From assembly GCA_963725315.1 (NCBI GenBank), contig CAVRYA010000005.1, positions 189,663-253,662 of the forward strand: DNA of 64,000 nucleotides. The letters are read 5' to 3'. Below the pieces are notes generated by a model. The model saw nothing but the letters and a program-made list of their open reading frames with translations, did no database searches and had not been told where the DNA came from. Numbering within the stretch: the first letter of the stretch is position 1; each line of letters begins with the position of its first letter. This document shows, piece after piece, positions 9,136 through 18,078 of the stretch. The position numbers and the translations under genes are program-made. This DNA comes from JBBRHQ01 sp963725315 (lineage in GTDB: Bacteria; Actinomycetota; Thermoleophilia; Solirubrobacterales; 70-9).

Positions 9136-9728
9136 CAGCCAGTCTCGGGCGCGCGCAATTCTATTGCCTCGACCGCACGGCGCAGCTCGTCGCCGATGCC
9201 ACATGCGGCGGCCGTTTCGGCGGCCGCCTCACGGAGCCGTTCAGCGGCCCTCGGCTCGAGCGCCCTCGCACTGCGCTTCGCCGCGCGGGTCGCCTCCGAG
9301 GAGCCGCAGCCGACCGCGACCATCGCCGCCAGCCACAGTTCGTCGGAATGCGGCGGGGCGGGCTCGGCCTGGCTCGCGGCGGCGAGCGAGATCAGGTCGG
9401 AGAGCTCGAGGACCGCCTCGGAGTCCCCGAGCGCCGCCAGGCGCTCGATTCCCATCGCGTAGAGGTAGTCGCCGGCGAGCAGGGCCAGATCCGGGTCGTG
9501 GCCGGCGAGGACTCGGGGCACGCCGTAGTGAAGGAGGAAACCCTCGCGGACCGACTCGACCACCAGCGCGTACTCGCTCGGCGCCTCGGCCGCCCGGGGG
9601 CCGGCGGCGCAGAGCAGTCCGAGAGCGGGATCCGCTTCCGACTCGACCACGTAGGGGGAGATAACGGTCTCCCCCTCGCGCAGCACCCGCGCGATCTCCC
9701 TCAGCGCATCACCCGGCAGCACGCTCAA
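9135..9728 (-). CDS. HepS-like all-helical protein (possible prenyl-synthase partner)
   Basis: The intact 197-aa protein is almost wholly helical and has no signal or membrane segment. The motif LALLAGDYLYAMGIERLAALGD resembles the LAGDY helix of trans-prenyl diphosphate synthases and of HepS, the non-catalytic subunit of Bacillus heptaprenyl diphosphate synthase. No DDxxD motif is present. It sits between hemL and the Rieske gene, in the operon that also carries menG and the catalytic prenyl synthase. I infer a regulatory partner subunit; this is from one motif plus context. The TTG start overlaps the hemL stop (TTGA). Confidence 0.5.
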   Translation of the reverse strand: MSVLPGDALREIARVLREGETVISPYVVESEADPALGLLCAAGPRAAEAPSEYALVVESVREGFLLHYGVPRVLAGHDPDLALLAGDYLYAMGIERLAALGDSEAVLELSDLISLAAASQAEPAPPHSDELWLAAMVAVGCGSSEATRAAKRSARALEPRAAERLREAAAETAAACGIGDELRRAVEAIELRAPETG

Positions 9729-10993
9729 GCGAAGGCTTCCTCCAGCGATTCGGAGGCCGCCTCCAGGGTCGTCTCGATCGCCTCCTCGGTGTGCGCGAGG
9801 CTGACGAACCAGGCCTCGAACTGGGAGGGCGGCGGATAGACGCCGCGGTCGAGCATCGCCCGGCAGAAGCGGGCGTGGGCGTCGGTATCGCAGGCGGTGG
9901 CCCCGGCGAAGTCCTCGACGGGCACCGGGCTGAAGAAGAGCGTCACCATGCCCGGGACCTCGGCCACCTGGAGCGGCAGGCCTGCGGCATGCCGGCGCAG
10001 GCCCGCGGCGAGCAAGGCGGTCAGCTCGCCGAGCCGGCGGTAGGCGGCGTCGTCGAGCCGCGCCAGGGTCGCCAGCCCCGCCGCCATCGCGAGCGGGTTG
10101 CCGGAAAGGGTCCCGGCCTGATAGACGTCTCCGGCCGGCGAGACCCGCTCCATCAGCCCCCGCGGGCCGCCGAATGCAGCCGCCGGCAGACCACCGCCGA
10201 TCACCTTGCCGAAGACCGTCAGGTCGGGCTCGACGCCGTAGAGCTGCTGGGCGCCGCCGGCCGCTACGCGGAATCCGGTTATCACCTCGTCGAAGACGAG
10301 CAGCGCCCCGGTCGCGGCACTCGCCTCGCGCAGGAAGGAGAGAAAGCCGTCGGCCGGCGGGACGACACCCATGTTGGCGGCCACCGGCTCGGCGAGCAAC
10401 GCAGCGACCTGGTGCTCACCGAGCGCTGCGGCGACCGCCTCCCGATCGTTCCAGGGGACGACCACCGTGGTCGCGGCCTGGGCCGCCGTTACCCCGGGGC
10501 TCGCCGGGACCCCAAGCGTCGCCATCCCCGAGCCCGCCTCGGCCAGCAGGCCGTCGGAGTGGCCGTGGTAGGCGCCGGCGAACTTGACCACGGTCTCCCG
10601 GCCCGTCGCCGCGCGAGTGAGGCGCACCGCGCTCATCGCCGCCTCGGTGCCGGAGCTGGCCATGCGGACCATCTCCACCGACCCGACCCTCCGGCAGACC
10701 TCCTCCGCCAACTCCACCTCCGCCGCGGTGGCGGCGCCGTAGCTCGTCCCCCTCGTCACGGCATCGCGGACCGCGGCGACCACGCCGGGCTCGGCGTGGC
10801 CGAGGATCAGCGGTCCCCAGGAGCAGACCCAGTCGATGTAGCGATTGCCGTCGACGTCGATCAGCTCGCAGCCCTCGCCGCGCTCGATGAAGGCCGGCTC
10901 GCGGCCGATCTGGCGCATCGCCCTGACCGGAGAGTTGACCCCGCCGGGGAGGGCGCGCAGGGCACGCTCGTAGAGCTCTGCGGATCGGCTCAT
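9725..10993 (-). CDS. hemL: Glutamate-1-semialdehyde 2,1-aminomutase
   Basis: The enzyme makes 5-aminolevulinate in the C5 tetrapyrrole pathway. The 422-aa protein is intact. It opens SAELYERALRALPGGVNSPVR, contains the PLP-binding segments SSGTEAAMSAVRL and LLVFDEVITGFR, and the Schiff-base lysine lies in FGKVIGGGLPAAAFGG. The ATG at 10993 matches the usual family start; longer in-frame extensions upstream are Arg-rich and not family-like. It lies between the AhbAB-like gene and the HepS-like gene in one transcription unit with hemB. Confidence 0.96.
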   Translation of the reverse strand: MSRSAELYERALRALPGGVNSPVRAMRQIGREPAFIERGEGCELIDVDGNRYIDWVCSWGPLILGHAEPGVVAAVRDAVTRGTSYGAATAAEVELAEEVCRRVGSVEMVRMASSGTEAAMSAVRLTRAATGRETVVKFAGAYHGHSDGLLAEAGSGMATLGVPASPGVTAAQAATTVVVPWNDREAVAAALGEHQVAALLAEPVAANMGVVPPADGFLSFLREASAATGALLVFDEVITGFRVAAGGAQQLYGVEPDLTVFGKVIGGGLPAAAFGGPRGLMERVSPAGDVYQAGTLSGNPLAMAAGLATLARLDDAAYRRLGELTALLAAGLRRHAAGLPLQVAEVPGMVTLFFSPVPVEDFAGATACDTDAHARFCRAMLDRGVYPPPSQFEAWFVSLAHTEEAIETTLEAASESLEEAFA

Positions 10994-11022
10994 CCGGGCA
11001 AGCCGGCGCGCCGGGCGGCGAC

Positions 11023-12123
11023 CTAGGAGTGCGCGGCTTCCCAGGCCGCGTACTCGTCGGTGAAGTAGCGCAGTCGGACTTTCTTGTACTCGGTCGAGGA
11101 GTAGAGGGTGGCCCGGTCGTCCTCGCCGATCCGGCATTCCTCGGCGATCGCGTCGAGAACCGCGTCGCATTCCTGCTTCGAGCGGCCGTGGGCCATGGTG
11201 AAGACGCTGTAGGGCCAGTCCGGGTAGGTGGGGCGCTGATAGCAGTGGGAGATCCCCCGGAACGACGCCATCCGCTGCCCGGTCTCGGCGATCTCCCCCT
11301 CGGGGATCCTCCAGACCCCCATCCCGTTCGCCGAGAAACCGGCGCGGCGGTGGTAGAGGATCGCCGCCACCCGGCGCAGCAGGCGGCGCTCGACCATCCC
11401 CCCGAGATGGGCGAGGAAGTCCTCGACGCTCATCCCGCTTGCGGCGGCGGCCTCGTCGTAGGGACGCTCGACCGGCTCCATCGGGCCCTGGAGCGCGCGG
11501 ATGACGCCGACGTCGCGATCGTCGTAGGGCTGCGCCTCGAGCTCGCGGGGGGGCGAAGACTCGGCGGCTGCGGCGGCGAGCGTCTCGGTCCCCTTCTCCA
11601 TCTCCAGGTTCATGTTGATCTTGAACAGGGTCAGGGTGGGAAGCTGGCGCATCGAGGAGGCGCCGGTCTCGCGCATCAGCACCTCGAGCGTCCGCTCGAG
11701 GCCGAGCTCGGAGTCGGGCGGCGTGGCGATCGTGAACCAGAGGTTGAAGTCGTGGGTGCGCAGGTAGTTGTGGGAGACGCCGGGATGGGAGTTGACGATC
11801 GCCGCGGCGCGCTGCGGGTTCTCCGCGTCCACCTTGGCCGCGACCAGCATCGAGGAGTAGCCGAGGGCGCGGGTGTCGAAGATCGGGGTGATCTCCCGGA
11901 TGATCCGCTCGTCGAGAAGGCGCCTGGTGCGCTCCAGCAGCTCCTCGACCGGCATCCCGGCCTCCGCTGCGAGCGGTGTGAAGGGCTCGGCCTCCAGCGG
12001 GAAGCTCGACTGCAGCAGGTTCATCAGCCGCTTGTCGGCGGCGTCGAGCGGCACCGCCGAGCCGTCCTTGCGCGAGCGGACCTTTGGCTGCGCGGCCGCC
12101 GCGCGGGCGTCTACCCCAGCCAT
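11023..12123 (-). CDS. Fused siroheme decarboxylase (AhbA-AhbB type)
   Basis: The intact ~366-aa protein contains two tandem Lrp/AsnC-like modules. Each has a helix-turn-helix-like half (DKRLMNLLQSSFPLEAEPF; DVGVIRALQGPMEPVERPY) and a ferredoxin-like half. The first carries HPGVSHNYLRTHDFNLWFTIA, and the second GISHCYQRPTYPDWPYSVFTMAHGRS, which is the AhbB/NirH signature. These enzymes remove the C12 and C18 carboxyls from sirohaem to give didecarboxysirohaem on the alternative haem or haem d1 route. Placed between hemL and hemB, a catalytic role is far likelier than transcription control. It overlaps the hemB end by 13 nt. Confidence 0.83.
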   Translation of the reverse strand: MAGVDARAAAAQPKVRSRKDGSAVPLDAADKRLMNLLQSSFPLEAEPFTPLAAEAGMPVEELLERTRRLLDERIIREITPIFDTRALGYSSMLVAAKVDAENPQRAAAIVNSHPGVSHNYLRTHDFNLWFTIATPPDSELGLERTLEVLMRETGASSMRQLPTLTLFKINMNLEMEKGTETLAAAAAESSPPRELEAQPYDDRDVGVIRALQGPMEPVERPYDEAAAASGMSVEDFLAHLGGMVERRLLRRVAAILYHRRAGFSANGMGVWRIPEGEIAETGQRMASFRGISHCYQRPTYPDWPYSVFTMAHGRSKQECDAVLDAIAEECRIGEDDRATLYSSTEYKKVRLRYFTDEYAAWEAAHS

Positions 12124-13083
12124 TCCGCCGCCTGCTTCGCGTAGTAGGTGATCACGACGTCGGCGCCGGCCCGTCGGATCGAGGTCAAGGTCTCGAGCAC
12201 CGCCTGGCGTTCCTCCAGCCATCCGCTCTCGGCCGCCGCCTTGATCATCGAGTACTCGCCGGAGACCTGGTAGGCGGCCAACGGCGCACCGGTCTCCAGC
12301 TTCACCCGGCGGATCACGTCGAGGTAGGGGAGCGCCGGCTTGACCATCAGCATGTCGGCACCCTCTTCGAGGTCGAGCTTGGCCTCGCGCACCGCCTCGG
12401 CGGCGTTCGCCGGGTCCATCTGATAGCCGCGGCGGTCGCCGAACTCGGGGGCAGATGCGGCGGCGTCACGGAAGGGACCGTAGAAGGCCGAGGCGTACTT
12501 GGCGCTGTAGGCGATGATCGGCACGGAGGCGTGGCCCTCCTCGTCGAGCTGGTGGCGAATCGCGCCGACACGGCCGTCCATCATGTCGCTGGGCGCGACC
12601 GCGTCGGCGCCGGCCTCGGCGTGTGAGATCGCGGTCCTGGCCAGCAGCTCCAGGGTGATGTCGTTCTCGACTTGCGCCGTCGCGCACGAACCCGCAGTGG
12701 CCGTGCGATGTGTACTCGCAGAGGCAGACGTCGGTGAAGACGAGCAGCTCGGGGCGCTCCTCCTTCAGTGCCCGGACGGCCAGCTGGACCACGCCCTCGG
12801 CGTCGTAGGCGCCGGAGCCGACCTCGTCCTTGTCGGCGGGGATGCCGAAGAGCAGCACCGCTCCGACCCCGGCATCGGCGACCGCTGTCGCCTCCTCGAC
12901 CAGCTCCGAGATCGAGAGGCGCTCGACCCCCGGCATCGAGGGCACCGCCTCCCGGACCCCTTCCCCGGCGACGACGAACAGCGGCTGGATCAGCTGCGAG
13001 GCCCGCAGCTCGGTCTCGCGGACCAGGTCGCGCAGCGCCGGCTTGGCGCGGAGCCGGCGCATGCGGGTCGCGGGAAAGGCCAT
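12111..13083 (-). CDS. hemB: Porphobilinogen synthase (frameshifted)
   Basis: The enzyme condenses two 5-aminolevulinate molecules to porphobilinogen. Start MAFPATRMRRLRAKPALRDLVRET; the metal-binding segment is DVCLCEYTSHGHCG; the two active-site lysines lie in IIAYSAKYASAFYGPFRDA and MLMVKPALPYLDVI. One shift near 12600-12690 separates the halves. Total length is about 323 codons, which is normal. It is the first gene of the haem/respiration operon, and the ABC permease lies 16 bp further upstream on the same strand. Confidence 0.93.
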
Positions 13084-13099
13084 GGGTCCGATTCTAGGG

Positions 13100-14451
13100 T
13101 CAGACGCTGGTGAACCGGCGCAGCGAGAGGCGAGCCAGCAGGCCGTAGGCGAGGATCAGCACGGCGAGATGGAGCAGCGGGCCGCCGAGGGCGGAGCCGT
13201 TCTCGTCGAGGGCGGAGGTGATTGCGCTGAGCGCCGGCTTGAACGGGAACAGGGCGGCGATCACCCGCACCACGTCGTAGAGGCCGGTGCCGATCGTTCC
13301 CGAGGGGATCAGCGACAGCAGGGCGACCGGTAGCGAGACCATGAAGGCAAGCAGCGAGGCGGCGCGGACCTCGCGGGCGACCGCGCCCAGGGCGGCGCCG
13401 GCGGCGGCGAACCCGGCCCCGCCGACGGCGATCGCGAGCACCCAGAGGCCGAAGCGGCTCCAGTCCAGGTTGACGAAGATCTCCAGCCCCGCCAGCATCA
13501 GCAGCGTCACAACCAGTCCCACCGCGGCACCGAGGCCGATCTTCTCGACCAGCAGCCCCGCCCTCGAGACCAGGCCCCCCGGGTGAGGCGCGCGAAGACG
13601 TTCTCCTCCCGCTCCAGCGCCAGCGAGCCGGAGACCAGCAGCACGGTGACGAACATCAGGGTGAAGGTCGCGGCGACGGCGATCGCGAAGATGTCGAGCG
13701 GCGGGGTCTCACCGCTGATCACCGTCTTCTGCACCTGAATCGGCTCCGCCACCGAGTTGAGCAGGGGACCGGCGAGGTCGAGGTTGTCGCGGGCCAGGGC
13801 GGCGAACCGGGTGACCTCGTCGAGCGGTCCTCGCGCAGCCGCCGGCACGACAGGACGCAGCGTCTGCAGGATTCGGGCGCTCGCCTTCAGCCCGAGGATC
13901 TGGAAGGACTGTCCAAAGAAGTCGAAGTGCCCGCCGTTGAGGATCAGGTTGAGGTAGCTGCTGCCGCTGCGGGCGACCTGCCTGGCGATCACCAGATTCG
14001 CCTGGGCGAGCAGCGAGGTGATCCGATCGTCGACCAGCCGAGCCTTGACCGGGTCATCCTGGTTGACGATCACCTCGACCTTCGGATGGCCCGCGTTCAG
14101 CGAGGAGAGCGAGTTGACCTGCTCGGCGAGGTCGCGGGGAAGGATCAGGGCTGCGAGCACATCGCCCGAGGTGACCTTGCTGATCGCCTCCGCCCGGGAT
14201 TGGACCCGGACGCACTCGATCCTGCTGCAGAGCCGGTTGCGGGCCCCGACCGTGCTGAAGTTGCTGCCGCCGACCTGGACCGCGGTCCCCTTCGGCACCT
14301 GGTTGAGGAAGGCGACCCGCGGCTTTTCCGGGCCTCTGGAGATCGCAAAGCCGACCAGCAGCGCGATCAGCACCGGGTAGGCGACCAGCAGGAAGGCCTG
14401 CAGCGGCGAGCGCCGCAGGATCTGCAGGTCCTTGAAGAGCAGCCAGCGCAT
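13100..14451 (-). CDS. ABC-2 type transporter permease (one frameshift)
   Basis: The layout is that of ABC-2 exporters: N-terminal membrane helix (SPLQAFLLVAYPVLIALLVGFAIS), a large external domain of about 230 residues (FLNQVPKGTAVQVGG ... VEVIVNQDDPVKARLVDDRI), then a block of helices (IFAIAVAATFTLMFVTVLLVSGSLAL ... LLHLAVLILAYGLLARLSLRRF). A frameshift near 13575 splits the membrane block. The ATG at 14451 lies 2 nt from the ATPase stop, so the pair is one transporter. The substrate is unknown. The family includes multidrug and lipid exporters. Confidence 0.85.
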
Positions 14452-14453
14452 GG

Positions 14454-15200
14454 TCAGTGACCGCGGTGCTGGAGGTAGGTGACGAAGGCGGTCTCGAAGT
14501 CCCGGTTGGCGGCCTCGGGGGCCTCTTCGGAGACCGCAGCCCGAAGGCCTTCCGCCGGTCCGTCGAACAGGGCCTCGCCGTCGGCGAGGACCAGCAGCCG
14601 CTGTCCGTAGCGCTCCGCCTCCTGGATGTTGTGGGTGGAGAAGATCACCGTCGTCCCACCTCCGGCGAGCGCCGAGACGAACTCCCATAGCCGGGCCCGC
14701 TGGCGTGGATCGAGGCCGACGCTGGGCTCGTCGAGGAGGAGGACGACGGGCCGGGCGAGCAGGCCGATCGCGATGTTGACGCGCTGCTGGTTCCCGCCGG
14801 AGAGACGGGCGATCTGCTCGGTGCGGCGCTCTTCGAGCCCGGTCAGCTCGAGCATCTCCCGCACCGTCGCCTCGGGATCGGAATGGCCCTCGAGGCGGGC
14901 GAAGAGGCGCAGGTTCTCCTCCACCGTGAGCCGCCGGTAGAGCGCCGCCTGCTGGGGCACCCAGCCGACCTCGCCGCCGGGAAGGCGAACCTCGCCCTCG
15001 TCGGCGCGGACGATCCCGGCGAGGATCGAGAGCAGCGTCGTCTTGCCGGCGCCGTTCGGCCCGATCACCGCCAACAGCTCCCCGGGCTGGGCCTGGAAGT
15101 CGATGCCGCGCAGAGCGGCGCGCTTCCCGTAGCGCTTGACCAGGCCGTGTGCCTCCAGGGCCGAGCCTGAGACCTCGGCCTGCTCCGTCTCCTCTCTCAT
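14454..15200 (-). CDS. ABC transporter ATP-binding protein
   Basis: The intact 248-aa nucleotide-binding subunit has Walker A GPNGAGKTT, Q-loop VPQQAAL, signature LSGGNQQR, Walker B VVLLLDEPSVGLD and the switch FSTHN. The family is that of ABC-2 exporter ATPases (CcmA-like). It heads a two-gene unit with the permease downstream. The gene is divergent from the YmdB-like gene at 15267. Confidence 0.95.
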   Translation of the reverse strand: MREETEQAEVSGSALEAHGLVKRYGKRAALRGIDFQAQPGELLAVIGPNGAGKTTLLSILAGIVRADEGEVRLPGGEVGWVPQQAALYRRLTVEENLRLFARLEGHSDPEATVREMLELTGLEERRTEQIARLSGGNQQRVNIAIGLLARPVVLLLDEPSVGLDPRQRARLWEFVSALAGGGTTVIFSTHNIQEAERYGQRLLVLADGEALFDGPAEGLRAAVSEEAPEAANRDFETAFVTYLQHRGH

Positions 15201-15266
15201 CGCGCGCGGAACGCTAGCGACGCATCCTCAAGGGAGCGCCAAAGGGGATCATCTAGGGTCAGTCCC

Positions 15267-16040
15267 GTGCGCATCCTGTTCATCGGTGACGTGGTCGGAA
15301 GCCCCGGGCGCCACGGGCTCTCGGCGACGATGCCACAGCTTCGTGAGGATCATCGGCCCGATCTGGTGATCGTCAACGGCGAGAACTCGGCCGGCGGTAT
15401 CGGGATCACCGAGAAGACCGCTGAGGAGCTCTTCGCGGCCGGCGCCGACGTGATCACCACCGGCAACCACGTCTACCGCCACCGCGACTTCTATGACTAC
15501 CTGGAGCGCTCCGAGAGGGTTCTCCGCCCGGCCAACTACCCACGGGCCAATCCCGGCCGCGGCCACACGGTCGTCGAGTGCGAAGCGGGAAGGCTCGGGG
15601 TGGTCAACCTCAGCGGCGCCGCCGGGCTGCGGGTGGCGCGCTCGCCCTTCCACGAGGTCGACGGGCTGCTCGAGCGGCTCGACGCCGACGCCGCCGTCGT
15701 CGACTTCCACGCCGAGATGACCAGCGAGAAGGTGGCGATGGGCTGGCACCTGGACGGCCGAGTCGCCGCGGTGCTCGGCACCCACACGCACGTTCCCACC
15801 GCCGACTGCCGGGTCCTCCCCGGTGGCACCGCCCACATCAGCGACGTCGGGATGACGGGCTCGCGAGCGGGAGTGATCGGGGTGAAGCGCGATCAGGCGC
15901 TGGAGTCGATGATCACGCAGATGCCGGTTCGCTTCGAGACCGCCGAAGAGGACGTCTGGGTGATGGGGGTCCTGGTCGTGGCTCGGCCCGATGGTCTGGC
16001 GGAGTCGATCGAGCAGATCCTGCTTCCGGCTGCGGCCTGA
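15267..16040 (+). CDS. YmdB-type metallophosphoesterase
   Basis: This belongs to the TIGR00282 / YmdB family, a calcineurin-like phosphoesterase acting on 2',3'-cyclic nucleotides in characterised members. Metal ligands are visible: FIGDVVGSPGR, VNGENSAGG, TTGNHVYRH and the GTHTHVPTADCRVLPGG block, then SDVGMTG. The protein is intact, 257 aa, from a GTG. It converges with the membrane protein gene from the right, and the two coding ends overlap by about 128 nt; the neighbour's end is the less certain one. Confidence 0.92.
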   Translation: MRILFIGDVVGSPGRHGLSATMPQLREDHRPDLVIVNGENSAGGIGITEKTAEELFAAGADVITTGNHVYRHRDFYDYLERSERVLRPANYPRANPGRGHTVVECEAGRLGVVNLSGAAGLRVARSPFHEVDGLLERLDADAAVVDFHAEMTSEKVAMGWHLDGRVAAVLGTHTHVPTADCRVLPGGTAHISDVGMTGSRAGVIGVKRDQALESMITQMPVRFETAEEDVWVMGVLVVARPDGLAESIEQILLPAAA

Positions 16041-17671
16041 GACCGGCAAGCGCCACCAGGACCAGCGGCAGGAACCAGACGATGTAGAGGTAGAACCAGT
16101 GCTCGGCGGTCAGCTCGACCGCGATCAGCAGGGCGCCACCGAGGGCGGCGACCTGGACGAGGCTCTTGCGTCGGGGAAGGAAGGCGAGCACCAGGGCGAG
16201 CAGCGCGGTCGCGACGATGATCGCCACACGCAGCGGCTCCAGCGAGGGGACCTGGCCCCAGATGCCGAAGGGGCTGTCGCGGCCGGCCTGGTAGCCCAGC
16301 GTGCGGTCGTAGAAGGTCGACAGGCCCGGGTCGAGCAGCGTTTGCAGCATCACCAGTAGCGAGACCGAGGCGAAGGCAACGATGAAGGCGCCGGGACCGC
16401 GGGTCCTGTCACGGAACCGGGCCGGGCGCTCGCCGCTCGGGGGGTCGTAGGTGGCGAGCATCGGGGCAAGGACCACCGGGGCGAACTTGGTGAAGGTGGC
16501 GAGAGCGAGCATCGCGCCGCGGGCAACCGGCCTGGCGATCAGGACGAGAGTCGCGATCAGCAGCACGGCGACCAGGGTGTCGTTGGAGTTGGACTCGAGG
16601 ACGTATGCGGTGTAGGGATAGGCGGCCCAGGCGAAGCCGAGGGTGGCGGCGAGCATCGAACCCGGCGGGCCGCGCCGCATCCGGTGGCCGAGCAGGAGCA
16701 GCAGGGCGAAGGCCGCGAGATCGAAGCAGACCGCGGCGGCGTGGCCGGCCGGGAGGTCGTCCCAGCTGCCGCTCCAGGGGAAGATCTGCTCGAAGGGGAC
16801 GTAGGCGTAGTAGTTGACCGGGCCGTAGGTGTCGCCCTCGGAGACGTCGCCGGGGAAGTTGTCGTAGAGCTGCTTGCCGTCGGCGATCCGGTCGGCTCCG
16901 ACAACCCCTGCGTAGCCGACGTCGATCACCCCCGAGTCGGCCAGGTTGAGCCCGACGCGGAAGCCGACCAGGAAGAGGGCGGCGATCAGCAGCCACCTCG
17001 CCGGCCAGACCGGGCGCAGGCCCTCCCCGCGGCCTCGCCAGCCGATCCACATCATGCGCGCCAGCAGGTAGAGCATCGGCGGATAGACCAGCGGGACCGA
17101 GACGCCGATCTGCGCCCGGTTGAAGAAGAAGTTGGAGACGGCGAAGCCGAGCAGCACCAGCAGGTCGAGGTTGGCGGCCCGCCAGGGCCGTCGCCAGTCG
17201 AAGAGACCCGACGAGGAAGGCGAGGCAGAGCGGGATGAAGACATAGGGGGCGTTGAGCTTGTGCCCGAACGCTCCCGAGTAGCCGCGGGCCATCTTCCAG
17301 GCGACCTGGTAGCCGGTCCACGACTCCCGCACCAGGCCGGTGGCCGGATCGACGAGGACGAGCGCGACCTCGTCATCGTGCGCGAAGTAACCGACCTCCC
17401 AGTTGCCGTCGACGAGGCTGGCGCTCGAGGTCATCCCCGGGTGCTCGCGGCGCTCGGCGATCACCTTGGGATCGCGGTCGGCGATCCGGGTGGCCCGCTC
17501 GGGACTCACCTTCGCCGGCCCGGACGAGGGGGTGGTCACGGTCACCGTCGGCCCTGCCGCGCTCGCCGTCGCAGGAACGCAGAGCCCGACCAGCGCCACT
17601 GCCGCGACGGCCCAGCGCGGACTGCCCCTGCCCCGGCTCAGCGTCCCGCCCGGCCCTTGGAGAAGGTCCAC
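15913..17671 (-). CDS. Polytopic membrane glycosyltransferase-like protein
   Basis: The protein opens with a signal-like segment (WAVAAVALVGLCVPATASAA) and an external domain (GNWEVGYFAHDDEVALVLVDP). After a frameshift near 17200-17220 come about ten membrane helices. The loop after one early helix reads GADRIADGKQLYDNFPGDVSEGDTYGPVNYYAYVPFE, which resembles the acidic, Tyr/Pro-rich first loop of GT-C (GT87/DUF2029-like) polyprenyl-phosphate-dependent transferases. A long predicted C-terminus runs antisense into the phosphoesterase gene and may be wrong. The GTG start overlaps the gtrA-like gene. It probably adds a sugar to an envelope glycan. Confidence 0.7.
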
Positions 17672-18078
17672 AGCTTGTTCCCCACGAAGTTGACCGGCAT
17701 CGCGGTCGCGACCGCGATCGCCTGCGAGGGGAGCTCCCCGAGGCCGGCGGCGATAAGCACCTCGAGCAGGAGCAGGTTCACCCCGAGGGCGCCGACGCTG
17801 ATCGTGAAGAAGCGGATCGCCTGGAACCCGGCGTGGCCGTCAGACGCCCGGAAGGTCCAGTGCCGGTTCCAGTAGAAGTTGCTGGAGACGGCGACGACGA
17901 AGGCGCCGATCGCCGCCAGGACGTGGTGCAGGGAGAGGGCCTGGTTGAGGAGCGCGAAGACGGCGAGGTTGATCACGTAGCCGGAGAGGCCGACTAGGCC
18001 GAAGCGGAGCAGCTGGACCCAGTTGGCCGGCTGGCGCGCCCCGACCCCGATCCGCCTGGCGGTCGCCACCGGGCTCAT
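17638..18078 (-). CDS. GtrA family membrane protein
   Basis: The 146-aa protein has four membrane helices. The signatures are LLRFGLVGLSGYVINLAVFALL, SNFYWNRHWTFR and, at the end, NFVGNKLWTFS. GtrA proteins are thought to move polyprenyl-phosphate-linked sugars across the membrane. The ATG overlaps the stop of the phosphodiesterase gene (ATGA), and its own end overlaps the start of the GT-C-like gene, so the three form one unit for surface glycosylation. No frameshift. Confidence 0.9.
   Translation of the reverse strand: MSPVATARRIGVGARQPANWVQLLRFGLVGLSGYVINLAVFALLNQALSLHHVLAAIGAFVVAVSSNFYWNRHWTFRASDGHAGFQAIRFFTISVGALGVNLLLLEVLIAAGLGELPSQAIAVATAMPVNFVGNKLWTFSKGRAGR

Noticed and set aside
11023..12123. 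AsnC/Lrp transcription regulator of the haem operon
   Set aside because: The YQRPTYPDWPY signature and the tandem module layout are those of sirohaem decarboxylases, and the neighbours are haem enzymes.
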